From Myxococcales bacterium (lineage in GTDB: Bacteria; Myxococcota_A; Polyangia; JAAYKL01): a stretch of DNA of 37,396 bases. The stretch spans positions 1 to 37,396 of the forward strand of contig JAAYKL010000058.1 in the NCBI GenBank assembly GCA_012522445.1, in the 5' to 3' direction. The notes beneath the pieces were generated by a model. That model searched no databases. It worked only from the letters and a program-made list of their open reading frames with translations, and was not told where the DNA came from. A program made the position numbers and the translations under genes. Numbering within the stretch: position 1 is the first letter of the stretch; each line of letters begins with the position of its first letter. Shown here in pieces: positions 1 through 8,703 of the stretch.

Positions 1-2
1 GG

Positions 3-1709
3 AACAACAACAACGGGAACAGCGACAACAACTGGAACAACAACAACGGCACCGATCCCAACTCCCCTATCAATAGCGACCCTACCCATAACAACAACAA
101 CGGCTCCGATACCGGTCTTCCCACCGATTCAATCAACCCCGGCGATTGCGACCCCACAGGGGCCACCACCGATATCGCGCTATCGGACGGAGGCATCCAA
201 ATCAGCGGGACGGGCGCCACGGTTATGGGCAATGCGCTCACCATCGACGCGGCGGGTACGTATCGCCTCAGCGGCAATATGAACAACGGACAGGTGCTGG
301 TGCGCGCGGGCACAGAAGACACCGTCAAGCTCATCCTGGACGGCATCAACCTGAGCAATGGCGCGGGCGCCGCACTGGTAGCGATCAGCAGCGGGCGCCT
401 CATTCTCGTCACCACGCCGGGCAGCCAAAACAGCATCGCAGACGCCAGCGTGCGCACCGACGGCATCGACGCCAACGGCGCCATCACGAGCCAATCCGAT
501 GTGCTGCTCTGCGGCGGCGGCACCTTGGCGGTCAACGGTCGTTTTAACGATGCGATATCCACCAAGGACAGCATTGTCTTCAACGGGGGCACCTGGCACT
601 TCAACGCCGTAGACGACGCGATACGCGGCAAAGACTATGTCCACATCAAAGACGGCAACATCGTGGTCACCGCCGATGGCGACGGCATCAAGTCCGACAA
701 CGCAAGCAACACGGCATACGGCGTCGTGCAAATCGACGGCGGCGATATTCAAATCACCACAACAAAGGACGGCATCGCGGCCAAAAACCAAGTCATTATT
801 AATGATGGCATCATCCAAATCATTTCTGGCGGCGGTCACACGGTTTATCGAAACAAAAAACTCGACCCCCCGCCCCCCTCCTGCAAGGGCATCAAGAGCA
901 CGCAGAGCATGGTGATCAACGGCGGCGACATTACGGTCAATGCCTCCAACGACGCCATTCACGCCAACCAAAAAATTGCCATCCACGGCGGCACACTGCA
1001 CTTGCTGAGCGGCGACGACGGCATCCACGCGGACTACGAATTCGAAATGACCGACGGCGACGTCACTGTCGAAAATTCGGTCGAGGGCATTGAGGCCGAA
1101 AAAATGTATTTCAAGGGCGGCACGGTGCACGTGGTGGCCAGCGACGACGGGGTGAACGCCTCAGATCCCAATGCTGTCAGCAACCCGTGGGGGTGGCCCG
1201 AGCCTTGCAATACTTGCCTGCTCAGCATCTCCGGTGGATGGCTCGTCATCGACGCTCACGGCGACGGTCTCGACTCCAACGGCAACTTTGAAATGACCGG
1301 CGGCACCGCCATCGTTCACGGTCCCAGGATGAACGTCGGCAAAATGAACAGCGCCATCGACTGCAACGGAAATTTCAACATGCACGGCGGCACCCTGGTA
1401 TCGGTAGACGTCGCACAGATGGCCGACGAAATCAGCGGGCAGTCCACCCAAAAAATACTGAACACCACGCTGAGCACCAACTACCAGGCCGGCACGCTCA
1501 TTTACGTGGCCTCTTCTAGCGGCACGCCACTGCTCACCTTCCGCACCGCCCAGCCCTGGAAAAAACTCACGTTCTCGTCGCCACAATTGCAGTCGGGCAC
1601 TTACAACGTTTACGTAGGCGGCTCGGCTTCGGGCGAGGAACGCGACGGACTCTTCACCACCCCTGTAAACACACAGGGCACGCTGGCCCGATCCGTCACG
1701 GTCAACTAA
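3..1709 (+). CDS. Cthe_2159-like carbohydrate-binding beta-helix protein, 5' end cut by window
   Basis: The reading frame is open to the left edge, so the N-terminus and any signal peptide are missing. The first 40 or so visible codons form an Asn/Gly/Asp-rich low-complexity linker with runs of NNNN. Behind it lies a long right-handed beta-helix type repeat in which short turns of the form D(D/G)(A/G)(I/V/L) recur about every 20-30 residues, for example DDAIRGK, DGIKSDN, DGIAAKN, DDGIHAD, EGIEAEK, DDGVNAS and DGLDSNG. This periodicity is typical of the Cthe_2159 family (carbohydrate-binding domain, Pfam PF14262), secreted proteins that bind cellulose or pectin-like polysaccharide and calcium. 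The last 90 or so residues look like a small beta-sandwich. The family often lives near CotH-type kinases, and a CotH protein is present at 32-34 kb. Binding specificity cannot be told from sequence. Confidence 0.8.
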   Translation, partial: NNNNGNSDNNWNNNNGTDPNSPINSDPTHNNNNGSDTGLPTDSINPGDCDPTGATTDIALSDGGIQISGTGATVMGNALTIDAAGTYRLSGNMNNGQVLVRAGTEDTVKLILDGINLSNGAGAALVAISSGRLILVTTPGSQNSIADASVRTDGIDANGAITSQSDVLLCGGGTLAVNGRFNDAISTKDSIVFNGGTWHFNAVDDAIRGKDYVHIKDGNIVVTADGDGIKSDNASNTAYGVVQIDGGDIQITTTKDGIAAKNQVIINDGIIQIISGGGHTVYRNKKLDPPPPSCKGIKSTQSMVINGGDITVNASNDAIHANQKIAIHGGTLHLLSGDDGIHADYEFEMTDGDVTVENSVEGIEAEKMYFKGGTVHVVASDDGVNASDPNAVSNPWGWPEPCNTCLLSISGGWLVIDAHGDGLDSNGNFEMTGGTAIVHGPRMNVGKMNSAIDCNGNFNMHGGTLVSVDVAQMADEISGQSTQKILNTTLSTNYQAGTLIYVASSSGTPLLTFRTAQPWKKLTFSSPQLQSGTYNVYVGGSASGEERDGLFTTPVNTQGTLARSVTVN

Positions 1710-1778
1710 GCGCGTCGCATCCCAACGCCTGCGCAAAGCCCACGCAAAAAAAATAACCGATAAATGCCGTGAACCGCG

Positions 1779-3587
1779 CTACTGCGGTCGCTCTTGCAGG
1801 GCCTCCAGCCGCGCGTAGGCATCGAGGATTTCGTCTTCCAACGGGCCCACGCGAGACGTCACCCGGGCCACCTCCGCCGCGTTGTCGACAAAGAACGACG
1901 GATCGTTCAACAACGCCTCCAGCTCGGCGTGCTCCGCTTCCATCTCGGCGATGCGCGCCGGCAGCCCTTCGAGTTCGCGCTTCTCGTTGAACGTGAGCTT
2001 TCGCGGCCGCTCTACCGCATCTTTGGCGTGCGCGCGCTCGGAGCGTTCCGGTGATTTCTTGGGAGGCGCTTCCGCTGGCGCGACAGGCGTTCGCTGGGCC
2101 TGCCAGTCGTCAAATCCGCCGACAAAGGTCTCGATGCGACCATCCGGTTCAAACGCGAGGGTGCGGGTCACCGTGTTGTTGAGAAAGGCGCGGTCATGGC
2201 TCACGATGATGGCCGTGCCGCCGAATTCGGCGATGCGCTCTTCCAAGAGTTCCATGGTTTCGGTGTCGAGGTCGTTGGTGGGCTCGTCGAGCACCAGCAC
2301 ATTGCAAGGGCGCAAGAAGAGCTTGGCCAACAGCAGGCGATTTCGCTCGCCACCAGAGAGCACCCACACCGGCGTTCGGGCGCGCTCCGGCGTGAACAAA
2401 AAGTCTTTGAGCCACGAGAACACGTGCCGCGAATGGCCGTTGACTACCACCGCGTCGCCGCCGTCGGGCAATAGATTTTCCATGACCGTCTTGTCGTGAT
2501 CCAGGGCGTCGCGGGCCTGATCGAGGTAGGCCACCTCGGTGTTGTCGCCGCGCACCACTTCACCGCATTGGGGCGACAGCTCGCCCAGCAGCAGGCGGAT
2601 TAAGGTGGTTTTGCCGCAGCCATTGGGGCCGATGACCCCCAGGCGATCACCGCGGTACAGCACCATGTTTAGATCGCGGATGAAGGGCGTTTGCGCATCG
2701 TAGCCAAAACAAGCCCCGCTGGCCGTCACCACGCGCTTGCTCGCACGCCCGGCCTCTTGCACGGCCATCTGCACCGTGCCTTGCCGCTGCCGAGTCTCCA
2801 TGGCCTGCCGGCGCATCTGGATCAACTGGCGCACCCGTCCCTCGTTTCGCGTACGCCGCGCCTGAATGCCTTGGCGAATCCAGGCCTCCTCGGCGGCCAA
2901 GCGCTTGCTGAATTTTTCGAGGTGCACGGCCACCTGAACCAGCCACGCCTCTTTCTTTTCGAGGTAGGCGTCGTAGCGCCCGGGCCAGCTCGTCACCGCG
3001 CCGTTGTCGATGTCGACGATGCGCGTCGCCAGGCGCTGCAAGAACATGCGGTCGTGGGTCACGAAGACCAGGGTCCCCGAAAAGCGCAGCAAAAAGTTTT
3101 CGAGCCAAACGATGGCGTCCAAATCCAGGTGGTTGGTGGGTTCGTCGAGCAACAGCACATCGGGCGCCAGGGCTAAGGCCTGGGCCAACAATACGCGTCG
3201 CTTTTGCCCGCCGGACATCTGCGCCACTGGGGCCTCCGGGACAAGCGCCATGCGCGAAATCATCTCGCTCGCTCGCACCTGGGCCAGGGCCGCCACCTCT
3301 CCTCCCGCCTGTTGTGCCAACGCAGAGACCACCTCCAAGCAGGTGCCCGTAAGCGCGTCCGGGATATTTTGCGGCATGGTGGCCACGCGCAGTCCCGCAG
3401 CGCGAAAGACCTCGCCGCGGTCGGGGGAGATTTCGCCCGTGAGCAATTTGAGCAGGGTGGTCTTGCCGCTGCCGTTGCGTCCCACCAAACAGATGCGCTC
3501 CCCGGCCTCTACATGTAGCTGCACGTCTTCGAGGAGCGGTGGGTGCCCATAGGAGAGGGTGACGTCGCGCAGTGAGATTAAGGACAT
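1779..3587 (-). CDS. uup: ABC-F family ATPase, Uup type
   Basis: This is a 602-residue soluble protein with two ABC nucleotide-binding domains and no membrane segment, as in ABC-F proteins that act on ribosomes or, for Uup, on branched DNA and ribosome assembly. The first domain has Walker A GRNGSGKT at residues 36-43, signature MSGGQKRR from 124 and Walker B LLLDEPTNHLD from 145. The second has GPNGCGKTT and LSGGERNR followed by VLVLDEPTNDLD. Between them is the Arg/Lys-rich ABC-F linker. After the second domain comes a charged linker and then a predicted coiled coil (KLTFNEKRELEGLPARI and onward), the hallmark of Uup compared with EttA. It lies 37 nt downstream of argG on the same strand and may be co-transcribed. 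No clear Shine-Dalgarno sequence precedes the ATG. Confidence 0.9.
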   Translation of the reverse strand: MSLISLRDVTLSYGHPPLLEDVQLHVEAGERICLVGRNGSGKTTLLKLLTGEISPDRGEVFRAAGLRVATMPQNIPDALTGTCLEVVSALAQQAGGEVAALAQVRASEMISRMALVPEAPVAQMSGGQKRRVLLAQALALAPDVLLLDEPTNHLDLDAIVWLENFLLRFSGTLVFVTHDRMFLQRLATRIVDIDNGAVTSWPGRYDAYLEKKEAWLVQVAVHLEKFSKRLAAEEAWIRQGIQARRTRNEGRVRQLIQMRRQAMETRQRQGTVQMAVQEAGRASKRVVTASGACFGYDAQTPFIRDLNMVLYRGDRLGVIGPNGCGKTTLIRLLLGELSPQCGEVVRGDNTEVAYLDQARDALDHDKTVMENLLPDGGDAVVVNGHSRHVFSWLKDFLFTPERARTPVWVLSGGERNRLLLAKLFLRPCNVLVLDEPTNDLDTETMELLEERIAEFGGTAIIVSHDRAFLNNTVTRTLAFEPDGRIETFVGGFDDWQAQRTPVAPAEAPPKKSPERSERAHAKDAVERPRKLTFNEKRELEGLPARIAEMEAEHAELEALLNDPSFFVDNAAEVARVTSRVGPLEDEILDAYARLEALQERPQ

Positions 3588-3624
3588 GGGCGGTGGCGCC
3601 AGAGCGGGGGTGGCGGTTGGCGCA

Positions 3625-4866
3625 TTATTTCAAGCGCGATTTGAGGATGGCGGCGTGGGCGCGCAGGCGCACGGCGTTGATGCGGATGAAGCCTTCGGAG
3701 TCCTTTTGGTTGAAGCCGCCGGACACGTCCATGCTCGACAGCTCCTGGTCGTACAGCGAGCTGGGGCTGGTGCGGCCAATGACGTACACCCCGCCTTTGT
3801 AGAGCTTCAAGAAGACTTCGCCGTCGATGAGCTCTTGGCTCTTGTTGATGGCCGACATGAGAAAATCCATCTCCGGGCTGAACCAGAAGCCGTTGTAGAC
3901 GAGCTCGGCAAACTTGGCCGACAGCATGTCGCGCAGGCGCATGACCTCGCGGTCCATGGCGATGCCCTCAATGTCGAGGTGCGCTTCGCGCAGGATGGCG
4001 CCGCCGGGGGGTTCGTACACGCCGCGGGACTTGAGCCCCACGAAGCGGTTTTCGACGATGTCGATGCGGCCGATGCCATTGGCGGAGCCCAACTCGTTGA
4101 GATAGAGGAACAGCTCGAGGGGATCGGTTTTTTCGGTGCCGTCGTCCTGGTTGGTCACCTTCACCGGCACGCCGTCTTTAAAGGTAATGGAGATGCGCGT
4201 GGCCTTGTCCGGCGCGTCTTCGGGGTCCACCGTGCGGCTGTACAAATCCTTGGGAGGCTCGAAGTCAGGCTCTTCCAAGACGCCGGCCTCGTGGCTGATG
4301 TGCAGCAGGTTGTCGTCCTCGCTGTAGGGCTTGGCCAGGGTGGATTTGATTTCGATGCCGTGCTTTTGGCAATAGGCGATCATGTCGGTGCGGCCGCGAA
4401 ATTCGCCCAAGAACTCTTCCATCTTCCAGGGGGCGATGATTTTGATGTCCGGCGACAGCGCGTAAAAAGTTAGTTCAAAGCGCACCTGGTCGTTGCCCTT
4501 GCCCGTGGCGCCGTGGGCCACATAAGCCGCGTTTTCTTTTTCGGCGATCTCGATGTGGCGCTTGGCGATGAGGGGGCGGGCGATGGCGGTGCCGAGCAAG
4601 TAGCGGCTCTCGTAGATGGCGTTGGCCTGGAACATCGGAAAGATGTAGTCGGTGACCAACTCCGATTGCAGGTCTTCGACGTAGACCTTGCTGGCGCCGA
4701 TTTTTAATGCCTTGGCGCGCACCGCGTCGAAGTCTTCGATTTGACCGACGTCGGCCACGTAGGCGATGACTTCGTATCCCTTTTCGAGCAACCACTTGAG
4801 AATGACCGAGGTGTCGAGACCGCCGCTGTAGGCCAACACCACTTTTTTGTTGTCCGCAGTACCCAT
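3625..4866 (-). CDS. argG: Argininosuccinate synthase
   Basis: This 413-residue enzyme joins citrulline and aspartate using ATP, the penultimate step of arginine synthesis, in the cytosol. The N-terminal PP-loop AYSGGLDTS (12-20) binds ATP. Further family blocks are [25 protein letters not shown] and the C-terminal region ending in [13 protein letters not shown]. The length is normal for the type I bacterial enzyme (about 400). The start is fixed by an AGGAGA ribosome binding site 6 nt upstream. It sits between cca and uup on the same strand. argH is not in the window. Confidence 0.97.
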   Translation of the reverse strand: MGTADNKKVVLAYSGGLDTSVILKWLLEKGYEVIAYVADVGQIEDFDAVRAKALKIGASKVYVEDLQSELVTDYIFPMFQANAIYESRYLLGTAIARPLIAKRHIEIAEKENAAYVAHGATGKGNDQVRFELTFYALSPDIKIIAPWKMEEFLGEFRGRTDMIAYCQKHGIEIKSTLAKPYSEDDNLLHISHEAGVLEEPDFEPPKDLYSRTVDPEDAPDKATRISITFKDGVPVKVTNQDDGTEKTDPLELFLYLNELGSANGIGRIDIVENRFVGLKSRGVYEPPGGAILREAHLDIEGIAMDREVMRLRDMLSAKFAELVYNGFWFSPEMDFLMSAINKSQELIDGEVFLKLYKGGVYVIGRTSPSSLYDQELSSMDVSGGFNQKDSEGFIRINAVRLRAHAAILKSRLK

Positions 4867-5036
4867 GTTTTTCTCCTGATAAAAGGCGCGCCCTCTGCTT
4901 GGGACGCCGGTGATTCGAACGTCATGTACTCAAACGCCACGGCACAATAGAAGTCAATTAGTTTGCGCGATTGATGACTGGGACGCGGGCTCTGCTGCGC
5001 CCCCCTGCAGCCTCCCCCTGGCCGGGGACCTCGTCG

Positions 5037-6341
5037 CTAGGAGCGCACGCGGAGAGCTCGTTGTCGCGCCAAAGACAGCAGCGCGTCGCGTTGGTTGACG
5101 GCGGGATCGCGCAGCACTTCAGCGAGCAACTCGCGCAGCAGCTCGCCGATTTGGGGGCCCGGCGGCAATGACAACGCCTGCATCAGCGCTGTGCCGGTCA
5201 CCGCCAACTCGGCAATGGAGAGCGGGGCGCCCTGTACATCGGCACTCAGCAGCCGCGTGCAAAACGCATCGGCGTCGCGCGGCATTGGCGCATCTTGGGT
5301 GCGGGACCAGGTGCGCAGCAGATCGCAATAGTCGCTCAGGTATTCGCGCTGCACCGCGCTGGCCAAGGCGCGCAGCGAAGCGATGTCCGCGGTTGTTTCG
5401 CCGCGTGGCAACCCAAAGATTTGCAACAGGTGCGACGTGTGCTTTTGCGTTTTCCGATCGAAGCGAAATGACGTCAGCCAAGCGCTCAGCGCCGCATCGT
5501 AGGGCAGCGGCAACAAAAGCGCCGACAGGCGCAGGGCCAGGGAGCGCGGTGGTATTTCGTCGACCCGCTGGGCCACGTCGCGGTGCAATTCACCCGCGTC
5601 GTCGCGCAGGACAGACGTCAACAGCGGGCAGATGTGCACCATAATCGCCGCGGAGCGCAACAACCGCAGCCCACAGGAAGGCTGCCCACCCAGCAAGAGG
5701 CGCGAAAACTCGTCGCGGCGCCGCTCCACCGACACATTGGCCAAACAATGGGCGCTGGTTTCGATGGCCCGCGCTGTCTCGGGCGCCACCGCAAAGCCGA
5801 GCACCGACGCAAAGCGAGCCGCCCGCATGATGCGCAGTCCGTCTTCGGCAAAGCGCTCTTCGGGATGTCCCACAGCGCGGATCACGCCCGCCTGCAAGTC
5901 GTCGCGACCGCCAAACAAGTCGTAGAAATCTTCGGTCAAGGGGTCCCACGCCATGGCGTTGATGGTGAAGTCTCGCCGCGACAGGTCGGCGCGGATGTCG
6001 CCCAAGTAGCGCACCGCATCGGGATGGCGCCCGTCGCTAAAACCGGCCTCGGCGCGAAAGGTCGTCACCTCGAACTGCTGCCCGCGAAACAACACGGTGA
6101 CCGTGCCGTGGGCGATGCCCGTGGGGATCACGTGCGGGAACAATTTCATGACGCGCTCGGGGGGCGCATCGGTGGCGATGTCCCAGTCGCTGGTCGGCGC
6201 ACCGCGGAGCAAATCGCGCAGCGACCCGCCCACCAAAAAGGCCTGCACGTCATTTTGGGCAAAACGCTGGCACAACTCGCGCACCGCTTCGGGGACGTCA
6301 AATGAAAGAGAAATGGGAGATGATTGCATCATAATCGGCAT
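5037..6341 (-). CDS. cca: CCA tRNA nucleotidyltransferase / class II nucleotidyltransferase
   Basis: The protein is a 434-residue class II nucleotidyltransferase that adds or repairs the 3'-CCA of tRNAs, or acts as a poly(A) polymerase; sequence alone does not separate these well. The head domain carries LVGGSLRDLLRG (36-47), the metal-binding SDWDIAT (51-57, D52 and D54), the RRDFTINAMA block and the EERFAEDGLRIMRAARFA neck motif. The rest is helical body and tail without an obvious HD domain. Three in-frame ATG codons lie close together at the start (6341, 6332, 6329) and none has a good ribosome binding site, so the exact start is uncertain. It diverges from the kinase gene at 6452. The CCA-adding role is the likeliest because no second family member is seen here. 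Confidence 0.88.
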   Translation of the reverse strand: MPIMMQSSPISLSFDVPEAVRELCQRFAQNDVQAFLVGGSLRDLLRGAPTSDWDIATDAPPERVMKLFPHVIPTGIAHGTVTVLFRGQQFEVTTFRAEAGFSDGRHPDAVRYLGDIRADLSRRDFTINAMAWDPLTEDFYDLFGGRDDLQAGVIRAVGHPEERFAEDGLRIMRAARFASVLGFAVAPETARAIETSAHCLANVSVERRRDEFSRLLLGGQPSCGLRLLRSAAIMVHICPLLTSVLRDDAGELHRDVAQRVDEIPPRSLALRLSALLLPLPYDAALSAWLTSFRFDRKTQKHTSHLLQIFGLPRGETTADIASLRALASAVQREYLSDYCDLLRTWSRTQDAPMPRDADAFCTRLLSADVQGAPLSIAELAVTGTALMQALSLPPGPQIGELLRELLAEVLRDPAVNQRDALLSLARQRALRVRS

Positions 6342-6362
6342 GAATTGTTCGCGACGAAGTCT

Positions 6363-6391
6363 TTGGGCACCTGGTCAAACCATGGTACACT
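6363..6391 (+). promoter_or_regulatory. Sigma-70-like promoter of the kinase gene
   Basis: A -35 box TTGGGC (6363-6368) and a -10 box TACACT (6386-6391) are 17 nt apart, which is optimal spacing. Transcription would begin near 6398. This argues against translation starting at the upstream in-frame TTG at 6392 and for the internal starts at 6425 or 6452. Confidence 0.5.
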
Positions 6392-6451
6392 TTGCCCGCT
6401 GAACGCAAGGCTCCGCAACCTCAAATGAACTGCTGCAAACGGGAGCGACAC

Positions 6452-8524
6452 TTGTCTACAACCATCGGCCGTTACCAAGTACTGCAAAAATTGGCCCAAG
6501 GCGGCATGGCGGAGATTTTTCTCGCCACCGCCGACGACGCGCACCTGCAAAACCCCACCGTCGTCATCAAGCGCATCCTCCCTGAGCTGAGCGCCGACCA
6601 ACGCTACCTCGCCATGTTCCTCAACGAGGCCCAACTCGCCGCCCAGATGCGCCACCCCAACATCGTGCGGGTCTTCGAATTCGGCGAGGACAACGGCTTG
6701 CTCTTCATGGTGATGGAATTCGTCGACGGCCTCGACTGCTGGCGCTTGTTGCGGCGCCTCGAAAACACCATCGAAGACATCGTCCCCATTGCGGTGCACA
6801 TCGTCCGGCGCGTGCTCGACGCACTGGAATACGCCCACAACATGAAAGACGTCAACGGCCGGCCGCTGCACGTCGTCCACCGCGATCTGTCGCCCTCCAA
6901 CATTTATGTGTCGCGCCAGGGCACGGTGAAGCTCGGCGATTTCGGTATCGCCCGCGTCGACTCCTCGCGCTTCCGCCCCATCGAAATCATCCCCAAGGGC
7001 AAGTACGGCTACATGGCCCCCGAGCAAGTCGAAGGCAAGACCGTGGACCGCCGCGCCGACGTTTACTCAGCGGGCGTCGTGCTCTCCGAGCTCCTGATTC
7101 GCCAACAGCTCTTTACCGGCACCAACCAACTGAGCGTCATGTTGGACATCCGCGACGGCCGCATCGAGAAGCTCGAAAAAAACGCCGAACGCATTCCGCC
7201 GCGCCTGCTCGACTTGCTCAAAATTGCGCTGGCCCGCGACCCCGCCCAACGCTTTCGCTCCGCCGCCGACTTCAGCCTAGCCCTTCGCGCCTTCGAAACC
7301 GGCGCGTCCCTCTCCATCGAACAAGAGACCCTCTCACGGCTCGTCACCAAGGCCACCGCTGCCAGTTCCTCGGAGTCCGCCATGACACGCCTCGGGGCCA
7401 TGGGCAAGGAGCTGGCCGGCCGCGACCTAGCGGGTACCCTGCACCACACCCAACCCGACGGCATCACCAACAGCATGAGCATCGCGCCGCGCGACGACCT
7501 CGACGAAACACCCATCACCCTGGAGCTCGAACACTACCGCAGCACCGGTCGCTACTGGGCCCAACTGCCCGACGGCCGCACCTTGGGCCCCACGACCTTC
7601 GCCCACATTATCGAGCTGGTGTACAGCGGGCGCATCCAAGCCGACACCCCGCTCTCGGTCGACGGCCGCATCTTCCAACCCACCGAACAATTCGAAGAGC
7701 TGCACCGCCACCTGCCCGGCACCGAGACGCGCCACAGCCTCCAAGCCAGCGCGGCGCAACAGCCCAAGAGACGCGGCATCCTCGAGCTGGAGTCGCCCCT
7801 GCAACTGCTGCTGGCCATGGCGGCGGCCAAAGACACCGGCCTGCTCATCTGCCACTCCGACGGCCAACGAAAAGACATCTACGTGCGCGACGGCATGTCG
7901 GTCTACGTCAGCTCCAACGACCCCTCGGAGCTGCTCGGCGAGTACCTCGTGGCCAACAACATCATTGAACGCGCCGAGCTCGACATGGTGCTGGCCCTGC
8001 TGCCCAAATTCCACGGCCACTTAGGCGACACCCTCATCGCCTTGGGCTTGCTCACCGCCGTCGACGTACTGGAACACATCACCAACCAGGTGCGGGCGCG
8101 CCTCAAAAACCTGCTGCTCTGGCGCTCTGGCGAGTACGAATTCTACGCAGACATCAGCGTCCGCAGCGGCATCGTCGAAGTGCCCACCGATCTGTTCACT
8201 TTCGCGCGCGACGCCTTGTTGGCGCATCTCCACACCCTGGACGGCACCGAAGTGATTGAAAAACTTGAGGAATACCACATCTCCCCCGCTCCCATCCGCG
8301 CGTCCCTCATCGCGCCCCTCGCCCTGCCCTCCGAATTCGAGTACATCATCGGCACCCTGCAAGAGCGCACCACCGTGGCCGAGCTGGTCCGCACCTCCGG
8401 CGCCGTGCCCTTGTACCTGGGCAAGGCCATTTACGCCGCCATCGAGACCGGCCTGTGGCGCTACGAAGGTCCCACCCCCTACTGGCGCGTGCCCGAGAGC
8501 CCAAATGCCGACCAATCGGACTAA
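6452..8524 (+). CDS. Ser/Thr protein kinase with GYF-like and DUF4388 (PatA-type) domains
   Basis: Numbered from TTG 6452 the protein has 690 residues. Residues 7-280 form a Hanks-type kinase: glycine loop LAQGGMAEIFLA, ATP lysine K40, catalytic HRDLSPSN (143-150), DFG at 163-165 and APE at 189-191, so it should be active. HRDxSPxN is the loop form common in myxobacterial kinases. After a polar linker, residues 364-420 resemble a GYF_2-type domain (YWAQLPDGRTLGPTTF), and about 442-580 resemble DUF4388/PatA-N domains found in gliding and signalling proteins. The last 100 residues may be a winged-helix-like tail. There is no membrane helix, so it is cytosolic, unlike the many kinases with a TM segment. 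I prefer TTG 6452 because GGAG lies 6 nt upstream; ATG 6425 and TTG 6392 are in frame too. Confidence 0.85.
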   Translation: MSTTIGRYQVLQKLAQGGMAEIFLATADDAHLQNPTVVIKRILPELSADQRYLAMFLNEAQLAAQMRHPNIVRVFEFGEDNGLLFMVMEFVDGLDCWRLLRRLENTIEDIVPIAVHIVRRVLDALEYAHNMKDVNGRPLHVVHRDLSPSNIYVSRQGTVKLGDFGIARVDSSRFRPIEIIPKGKYGYMAPEQVEGKTVDRRADVYSAGVVLSELLIRQQLFTGTNQLSVMLDIRDGRIEKLEKNAERIPPRLLDLLKIALARDPAQRFRSAADFSLALRAFETGASLSIEQETLSRLVTKATAASSSESAMTRLGAMGKELAGRDLAGTLHHTQPDGITNSMSIAPRDDLDETPITLELEHYRSTGRYWAQLPDGRTLGPTTFAHIIELVYSGRIQADTPLSVDGRIFQPTEQFEELHRHLPGTETRHSLQASAAQQPKRRGILELESPLQLLLAMAAAKDTGLLICHSDGQRKDIYVRDGMSVYVSSNDPSELLGEYLVANNIIERAELDMVLALLPKFHGHLGDTLIALGLLTAVDVLEHITNQVRARLKNLLLWRSGEYEFYADISVRSGIVEVPTDLFTFARDALLAHLHTLDGTEVIEKLEEYHISPAPIRASLIAPLALPSEFEYIIGTLQERTTVAELVRTSGAVPLYLGKAIYAAIETGLWRYEGPTPYWRVPESPNADQSD

Positions 8525-8614
8525 GCCTGTCCCCTCCACAAGCCACGCGAAACACCGAACAACCGGCGCAATTCGCGGGAACGCCGCGGGAATAATGACC
8601 TGTTTCGCACGTTC

Positions 8615-8643
8615 TTGACAAAGCAACCCCGATTGTCTAACAG
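8615..8643 (+). promoter_or_regulatory. Possible promoter of the triple-thioredoxin lipoprotein
   Basis: A perfect -35 TTGACA (8615-8620) is followed 17 nt later by a poor -10 candidate, TAACAG (8638-8643), which lies inside a palindrome. The weak -10 makes the call tentative; a promoter that needs an activator, or is blocked by a repressor on the palindrome, would look like this. Confidence 0.35.
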
Positions 8644-8647
8644 ACAA
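8633..8647. promoter_or_regulatory. Perfect palindrome TTGTCT-N3-AGACAA
   Basis: Two 6-bp arms, TTGTCT (8633-8638) and AGACAA (8642-8647), flank AAC. The element overlaps the only -10 candidate of the downstream gene, so it is well placed to be an operator. The regulator is unknown. Confidence 0.5.
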
Positions 8648-8667
8648 CAATTATACAAATCCAATAC

Positions 8668-8686
8668 GTTAGGATGCAGTCCTAAC
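8668..8686. promoter_or_regulatory. Perfect palindrome GTTAGGA-N5-TCCTAAC
   Basis: Arms GTTAGGA (8668-8674) and TCCTAAC (8680-8686) are exact inverted repeats around TGCAG. It ends 4 nt before the AAAGGAG ribosome binding site (8691-8697) of the gene at 8704. It may be a dimeric regulator site or an mRNA hairpin just before the ribosome binding site. No T-run follows, so it is not a terminator. Confidence 0.5.
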
Positions 8687-8703
8687 CACAAAAGGAGCGC
8701 TCA

